56,440 nt of DNA. Source: a virus. Below the pieces are notes generated by a model. It ran no database searches. It saw only the letters and a list, made by a program, of their open reading frames with translations, and had not been told where the DNA came from. The stretch is from positions 1 to 56,440 of IMG/VR virus record IMGVR_UViG_3300038701_000314. The stretch is one strand, 5' to 3'. Shown piece after piece: positions 53,203-56,440 of the stretch (positions are counted from its first letter, which is position 1; each line of letters opens with the position of its first letter). The position numbers and the translations under genes were made by a program.

Positions 53203-53657
53203 ATCAAATCTCCTAGTTTAACCTGTGGGTAGTCTTTGTTCTTCACGATCTTACCCATCTCATTACGTTTGATAGTACCGTCAGGTTGGTACATACGTCC
53301 TGTGTTGTTTTCATGAATACGAACGAATGCCCCTTCGATATCCCACCCCTTGGAAATAGCATAACCGTAGATGACGTAGAGTAGGTCAGTTAGCTCCTTC
53401 AGTTCAGCAGTAGGACTACTATTGATCTGTAGCCTCTCGGCATTCCACTCATTGAACTCCTCTTTGACCAGTGCAGCGTAGAGACCTTGGGTTGGTGTCT
53501 GACCTGAGAGCTTGATGTACTCCTTGACCATCTGGGTTGGTGTCTTGTAGACATGATCGTCTTCTACTTCTTGATCCTCAGGTGTCCAGTAATCCCAGAA
53601 GTCCATTTGTTGTTTAGTCTTGATCGAACCTAGGATGTCTTCTCTTGTAATGCTCAT
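53199..53657 (-). CDS. MazG-like nucleotide pyrophosphohydrolase
   Basis: A 152-residue protein. Residues about 46-90 (VKEYIKLSGQTPTQGLYAAL, EEFNEW, then ELKELTDLLYVIYGYA) show the EExxE and ExxD metal motifs of the all-alpha NTP-PPase fold. FVRIHENNTGRMYQPDG near 110 is a typical phage MazG C-terminal signature. These enzymes hydrolyse NTPs or dNTPs, or lower ppGpp, in infected cells. It sits in the nucleotide-metabolism operon with nrdJ. Confidence 0.82.
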   Translation of the reverse strand: MSITREDILGSIKTKQQMDFWDYWTPEDQEVEDDHVYKTPTQMVKEYIKLSGQTPTQGLYAALVKEEFNEWNAERLQINSSPTAELKELTDLLYVIYGYAISKGWDIEGAFVRIHENNTGRMYQPDGTIKRNEMGKIVKNKDYPQVKLGDLI

Positions 53658-53822
53658 TTAGTCATCTTCTCCTACAATTAGCTCATCTTCGTAAAAGTAA
53701 TCGTTGAGGTTCACATGGCCTTCATCTACAAGCCACTTAACCACTGCGTATTCCTCTACGTCATTTTGCTCCAACATGTCACCCAAGGGGTAGGTGTCTG
53801 CCAGTATTTGAATCTTATCCAT
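53658..53822 (-). CDS. Small acidic protein, 54 aa
   Basis: MDKIQILADTYPLGDMLEQN then EEYAVVKWLVDEGHVNLNDY and an acidic tail (YEDELIVGEDD). GGAGAAGATGACTAA of its own end provides the ribosome binding site for MazG. Short and helical; function unknown. Confidence 0.58.
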   Translation of the reverse strand: MDKIQILADTYPLGDMLEQNDVEEYAVVKWLVDEGHVNLNDYFYEDELIVGEDD

Positions 53823-54049
53823 CAGTCACTCTTATCCTCCTCTGTGTTACTGACTACGCTAGGTTCACTAGCCACCGTTTCGCTAGAAACTACCTTGTCT
53901 GCTACCTGAATTACGATGTAATTACCTTTAGGGTCTTCTACGCCCATCATGTTGCTTTCCTGTACGAAGACTACCCTACACCCCTCTCGAATACAGTGGA
54001 TGAAGTACTGAAGGTATTCTTCTGTGATCTGTCTCTGTTCTTTACTCAT
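53822..54049 (-). CDS. Small hypothetical protein, 75 aa
   Basis: Start at 54049 (MSKEQRQITEEYLQYFIHCI), preceded by GGAAGAAAAGA and overlapping the stop of the membrane-protein gene. An alpha part is followed by a strand pair (CRVVFVQESNMMGVEDPKGN) and a Ser/Val/Glu-rich tail. Unknown. Confidence 0.58.
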   Translation of the reverse strand: MSKEQRQITEEYLQYFIHCIREGCRVVFVQESNMMGVEDPKGNYIVIQVADKVVSSETVASEPSVVSNTEEDKSD

Positions 54050-54266
54050 TCTTTTCTTCCAAACTTTTCTTGAAGCCACCGGGGTCTACCATAAAGGCTG
54101 CCCAGATTACCACCCCTAAGGCGGCTGCAACTCTAATAGTTACAGGTAGGAAGATTAACTCCCACATAACAAAAGAAGCGAGAAGGTTACCTACTACCCC
54201 GATTAGTGCTCCAACTGCTACAAAAAACAGGAAATTTACCAATGCTAGTGTAATACCTTTACTCAT
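54042..54266 (-). CDS. Small membrane protein with two helices, 74 aa
   Basis: MSKGITLALVNFLFFVAVGA leads into one long hydrophobic segment (residues 5-34), and a second follows at about 38-60 (LIFLPVTIRVAAALGVVIWA). The tail is charged. It could lodge in the inner membrane. It is distant from the lysis genes, so its role is open. Confidence 0.6.
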   Translation of the reverse strand: MSKGITLALVNFLFFVAVGALIGVVGNLLASFVMWELIFLPVTIRVAAALGVVIWAAFMVDPGGFKKSLEEKNE

Positions 54267-54637
54267 TCCTTAACCTCCACTACTTCTACTCCGGCTTTCT
54301 TAGCTCTACGTACCATATCCGCTGTACCTGTACCACCGGGGAATGCTACAACAAGATCAGGGTTTCCTTTATCTAACATCTGTTTATTACGGATACTACC
54401 TGCTGCTTTACCGTATTGTTTCCAATCGGCTGGGTATTCTATGACCTCGACAGGGTATTCGATAGCTTTGTACTTACCCCAAACTCTCCCTAAGAAATCA
54501 GCACCTTTAGCACCGCCTTGGATAATTACGAAAGGTTCAGTCAAATCCCTAAGACCACTATCGAAAAGTTCATACAGAGTGTGATTCAGTAAATCCCAAT
54601 CATCAAACTCTCTCCCACCACAAACTAGTACTCTCAT
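54263..54637 (-). CDS. SLOG-fold (DUF2493-like) protein
   Basis: Start at 54637 (MRVLVCGGREFDDWDLLNHT), with AAAGGAATATTC upstream. VCGGREF at the start, QGGAKGADFLGRVW near residue 47, and FPGGTGTADMVRRAKKAGV near 97 form the Rossmann-like nucleotide-binding fold of the SLOG/DUF2493 group, related to DprA and LOG proteins. Members bind nucleotides or their derivatives and some are sensors in defence or counter-defence systems. It neighbours a metallophosphoesterase. Confidence 0.78.
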   Translation of the reverse strand: MRVLVCGGREFDDWDLLNHTLYELFDSGLRDLTEPFVIIQGGAKGADFLGRVWGKYKAIEYPVEVIEYPADWKQYGKAAGSIRNKQMLDKGNPDLVVAFPGGTGTADMVRRAKKAGVEVVEVKE

Positions 54638-55413
54638 GAATATTCCTTTCTGAGTGCGTCGAGGGAAACCCAAGAGTGGTCATAGACACCGTTCTCTAGG
54701 TTACGTTTAACTACCACACCCTGCCTCCAGCTATCGTTGCTCTGTCCGGCCCAAGACTCCTCTTTGCCCTTGAAGCAGCCGACCACATGCCCAATAATCG
54801 GATTAGGGAACGTAGACCCGTGATAGTAATAACCGTATTTATGGCTATGGCCGACACTAACAGAACATCCCACGTTGGATAGAAGAGTATAAGCATGATG
54901 GATGCCTGAGATAGCAGTACCAAAGTTCCCGCTAGAGATAAAATGGCTATAGAGTACACCGTCGTACTGAGCCTTGGCGGGGCCTGAGTTATGATACTCG
55001 TGGTAGTCGTCGAACCAGTGGTCTGTTTGAAGATGGGAGAAGGAAATCCCGTACTTTTGTCCCTCAAGTCGTGGGTCTGTGGCAATAGCCTTTTTGATTC
55101 GATGTTCGTGGTTTCCTTCAAAACCAACCCAATACGGTCTTTTCTTCCGGTGATATTTGAACTTATGTCTGAGACGGTCCTGAGCATCATTATAGGATTC
55201 GATATCTGCTTCATAACTTTGACTCACGATAGCTTGAGGGTAACGAGTATCATAGGTGTTGAGACTACGCATGTCAGCCCCATCCCCTAGGTCTACAACC
55301 ATGTCAGGCTTAAGGTCGTAGAGGAATGCCCCTAGCCAATCAAACCTTTCGTTGGATGCTTCAGGATCGCTATGCGCACAACTATAGACTACGGTTGTTC
55401 GAGGATTACCCAT
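54634..55413 (-). CDS. Calcineurin-like metallophosphoesterase
   Basis: Start at 55413 (MGNPRTTVVYSCAHSDPEAS), with GGAGTAAAC upstream. Metal motifs run in order: CAHSD near residue 12, VVDLGDGAD near 39, FEGNHEHR near 98 and GHSHK near 187. HFISSGNFG lies between. Such enzymes hydrolyse phosphoesters in nucleic acids or nucleotides. Coupled to the SLOG-fold gene by an ATGA-type overlap, so the two may act on related nucleotide substrates; that is inference. Confidence 0.85.
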   Translation of the reverse strand: MGNPRTTVVYSCAHSDPEASNERFDWLGAFLYDLKPDMVVDLGDGADMRSLNTYDTRYPQAIVSQSYEADIESYNDAQDRLRHKFKYHRKKRPYWVGFEGNHEHRIKKAIATDPRLEGQKYGISFSHLQTDHWFDDYHEYHNSGPAKAQYDGVLYSHFISSGNFGTAISGIHHAYTLLSNVGCSVSVGHSHKYGYYYHGSTFPNPIIGHVVGCFKGKEESWAGQSNDSWRQGVVVKRNLENGVYDHSWVSLDALRKEYS

Positions 55414-55561
55414 GTTTACTCCATTGAATATAAAGAGGCCCAAACTCTAAGTACCAAAAACCTCCAAATGTAGAGACTCCGATACACCAAGAGTGCCAAT
55501 CTAGACCGAGGTGGTTATGGTCTGGTATGTCTATACTAGTAGTGTTTTTAAAACAAGTCAT
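55406..55561 (-). CDS. Small hypothetical protein, 51 aa
   Basis: A 51-codon frame, MTCFKNTTSIDIPDHNHLGL then DWHSWCIGVSTFGGFWYLEF. Rich in Trp, His and Gly. Its ATG overlaps the previous stop, and its stop overlaps the metallophosphoesterase start. Unknown; packing supports it. Confidence 0.5.
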   Translation of the reverse strand: MTCFKNTTSIDIPDHNHLGLDWHSWCIGVSTFGGFWYLEFGPLYIQWSKHG

Positions 55562-55731
55562 TGCATCTTCACCGTATATGATCCTTGGTTACGAATGACT
55601 ACGAACTCATTGCCGTCCTTGATGCCATTCCCTGTGCCTACCTTTTGTTGAGGGTTGTCTCTCATCACTCGTCCTGCTGAGTTCATTGCTTTAGCCCATT
55701 TCTCTGCTGGTACATCAAGTATTAGTTTCAT
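55558..55731 (-). CDS. Small hypothetical protein, 57 aa
   Basis: MKLILDVPAEKWAKAMNSAG then GRVMRDNPQQKVGTGNGIKD and a closing strand (FVVIRNQGSYTVKM). Basic, alpha/beta. Overlaps both neighbours. No family recognised. Confidence 0.55.
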   Translation of the reverse strand: MKLILDVPAEKWAKAMNSAGRVMRDNPQQKVGTGNGIKDGNEFVVIRNQGSYTVKMQ

Positions 55732-55906
55732 CTTCAAAATCCTCTGGGTAGAATTTAATTTCCCTTACTTCCGTGATATACTTAGGTGGATTATTTACCC
55801 AGTAGGTGTCTGAGTTAACAAACTCCCAAGCACTATAAATATCACTTACTTGATACAGAAGTTGCCTACCTGCTTCATTAACTGCGTAGTATTTAAGTTT
55901 CCCCAT
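55715..55906 (-). CDS. Small hypothetical protein, 63 aa
   Basis: MGKLKYYAVNEAGRQLLYQV then DIYSAWEFVNSDTYWVNN: a small alpha/beta protein with many aromatics and an acidic end. Overlaps the next gene by 17 bases. Unknown. Confidence 0.58.
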   Translation of the reverse strand: MGKLKYYAVNEAGRQLLYQVSDIYSAWEFVNSDTYWVNNPPKYITEVREIKFYPEDFEDETNT

Positions 55907-56087
55907 AGTTTACCTTTTGGTACACAGCACTAGGTTGGTAGAAAGTGGCAACCCTGCCGTTTTTACTGTAGAAATTAATGAAACCGTCTTCTTGAAAAAA
56001 TGTAGTTGCTTTGACTGTAATAGCAACCATAGAATCTTTTGGATGTACGATGTACTCAATCATTTCTTTCTCTTTTCTTTTCACCAT
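55893..56087 (-). CDS. Small hypothetical protein, 64 aa
   Basis: MVKRKEKEMIEYIVHPKDSM then AITVKATTFFQEDGFINFYS and YQPSAVYQKVNYGET. The second half resembles short beta proteins found in other phages (INFY, VATFY). AAAGGTGATAT precedes the ATG at 56087; an internal ATG at 56063 is an alternative start. FINFYSKNGRVATFY also recalls SDQINFYKHTPIGWI in the next gene, hinting at related ends. Confidence 0.55.
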   Translation of the reverse strand: MVKRKEKEMIEYIVHPKDSMVAITVKATTFFQEDGFINFYSKNGRVATFYQPSAVYQKVNYGET

Positions 56088-56410
56088 ATATCACCTTTAT
56101 GTTTTCCTTTTATCCAACCAATAGGTGTATGTTTGTAGAAGTTAATCTGGTCAGACTTCTCAATGAACCCTGAACACTTACTAAAGTCTTCTGTTGTTGG
56201 ATAGGGATAACACCCTTCTTGACCGTAGTAGAAAGTAAAAAAGGTGTTACGGTCACTAAGGTGAGAAATCCAAGCAACTTGGTTACAGACATCATCGTAC
56301 TGAAGGTGTAAACCACAGCGAAGAAATCTCTCTTGAAGTTTTTGACAGACTAGGAATTGCACCCAGCCTTTACGCGTGAGATCATCTGTTTTTCGTCTTG
56401 GGTTAAACAT
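56081..56410 (-). CDS. Hypothetical protein, 109 aa
   Basis: MFNPRRKTDDLTRKGWVQFL at the start, with aromatic-rich middle (FFTFYYGQEGCYPYP) and the end FIEKSDQINFYKHTPIGWI. No domain recognised. It overlaps the following gene by 7 bases. Preceded by GAAAGAGTAGTATAAG. Confidence 0.55.
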   Translation of the reverse strand: MFNPRRKTDDLTRKGWVQFLVCQKLQERFLRCGLHLQYDDVCNQVAWISHLSDRNTFFTFYYGQEGCYPYPTTEDFSKCSGFIEKSDQINFYKHTPIGWIKGKHKGDIW

Positions 56411-56416
56411 CTTATA

Positions 56417-56440
56417 CTACTCTTTCAACCACTGAGGCTC
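56417..56440 (-). CDS. C-terminal end of a further gene (partial)
   Basis: The last bases read EPQWLKE followed by TAG in one minus-strand frame, ending seven bases before the next ATG, the same spacing as in the rest of the operon. Only eight codons are visible. Confidence 0.35.
   Translation of the reverse strand, partial: EPQWLKE

Noticed and set aside
1-56440. Integrase, repressor or attachment site indicating a temperate phage
   Set aside because: No recombinase motif (tyrosine or serine type), no cI-like gene and no tRNA-gene att site was seen; a lytic lifestyle is the simpler reading, although genes outside the window are unknown.

Overview
The window is a stretch of a lytic, short-tailed (podovirus-type) double-stranded DNA phage. 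The signs are a compact head-to-ejection gene order (terminase, portal, scaffold, capsid, adaptor, tail proteins, fibre, very large internal proteins) with no sheath, tape measure or integrase, and dense minus-strand operons of tiny overlapping genes on both sides. The host is not shown directly. The adenosylcobalamin-dependent ribonucleotide reductase, ThyX, and GC-rich receptor-binding patches that read like alphaproteobacterial DNA suggest a marine bacterium, perhaps a roseobacter; this is inference. Both ends cut through genes, and I see no DNA polymerase or RNA polymerase, so the genome is larger than the window.

Layout. (1) 1-18.3 kb, all minus strand: early/metabolic arm. It holds a T7-gp4-type primase-helicase, an RNA ligase, a lipoprotein, ThyX, an amidoligase cassette (class II glutamine amidotransferase, GS-like COOH-NH2 ligase, gamma-glutamylcyclotransferase, ATP-grasp ligase), a HAD-like protein, a pentapeptide-repeat protein and about 30 small proteins. 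At least ten of the small proteins carry a common terminal peptide of the form KPKG-(I/L)-x-x-F-(I/L)-R-K-(V/L)-E, at the C-terminus of SH3-like proteins or the N-terminus of others. (2) 18.3-20.2 kb, no convincing gene: divergent control region and candidate origin, with nested inverted repeats, an array of about 13 iterons at 14-bp period, and a perfect consensus sigma70 promoter pointing right. (3) 20.2-48.6 kb, plus strand: lysis genes (M15 peptidase, membrane proteins, u-spanin candidate), HNH-like protein, tailspike, terminase, portal, scaffold, capsid, adaptor and tail proteins, tail fibre, SleB-like wall hydrolase and internal proteins, closed by a strong bidirectional terminator. (4) 48.7-56.4 kb, minus strand: small genes, class II ribonucleotide reductase, MazG-like pyrophosphohydrolase, SLOG-fold protein and metallophosphoesterase.

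How it fits together. ThyX, NrdJ and MazG feed or clean the nucleotide pool for replication by the primase-helicase and a polymerase outside the window. Host-type promoters drive the lysis/late operon (20117), the capsid (33059), part of the early arm (13802) and the right-hand operon (50561). The capsid and right-hand promoters share a 21-bp core with a palindrome at the start point. The two receptor-binding loci (tailspike 22918-25314; fibre 37218-40137) carry internal GC-rich segments unlike the rest of the phage, consistent with module exchange.

Most worth following up: the family of proteins sharing a terminal peptide, the amidoligase cassette embedded among them, the 14-bp iteron array, and a 24-nt hairpin element present three times with compensatory base changes.
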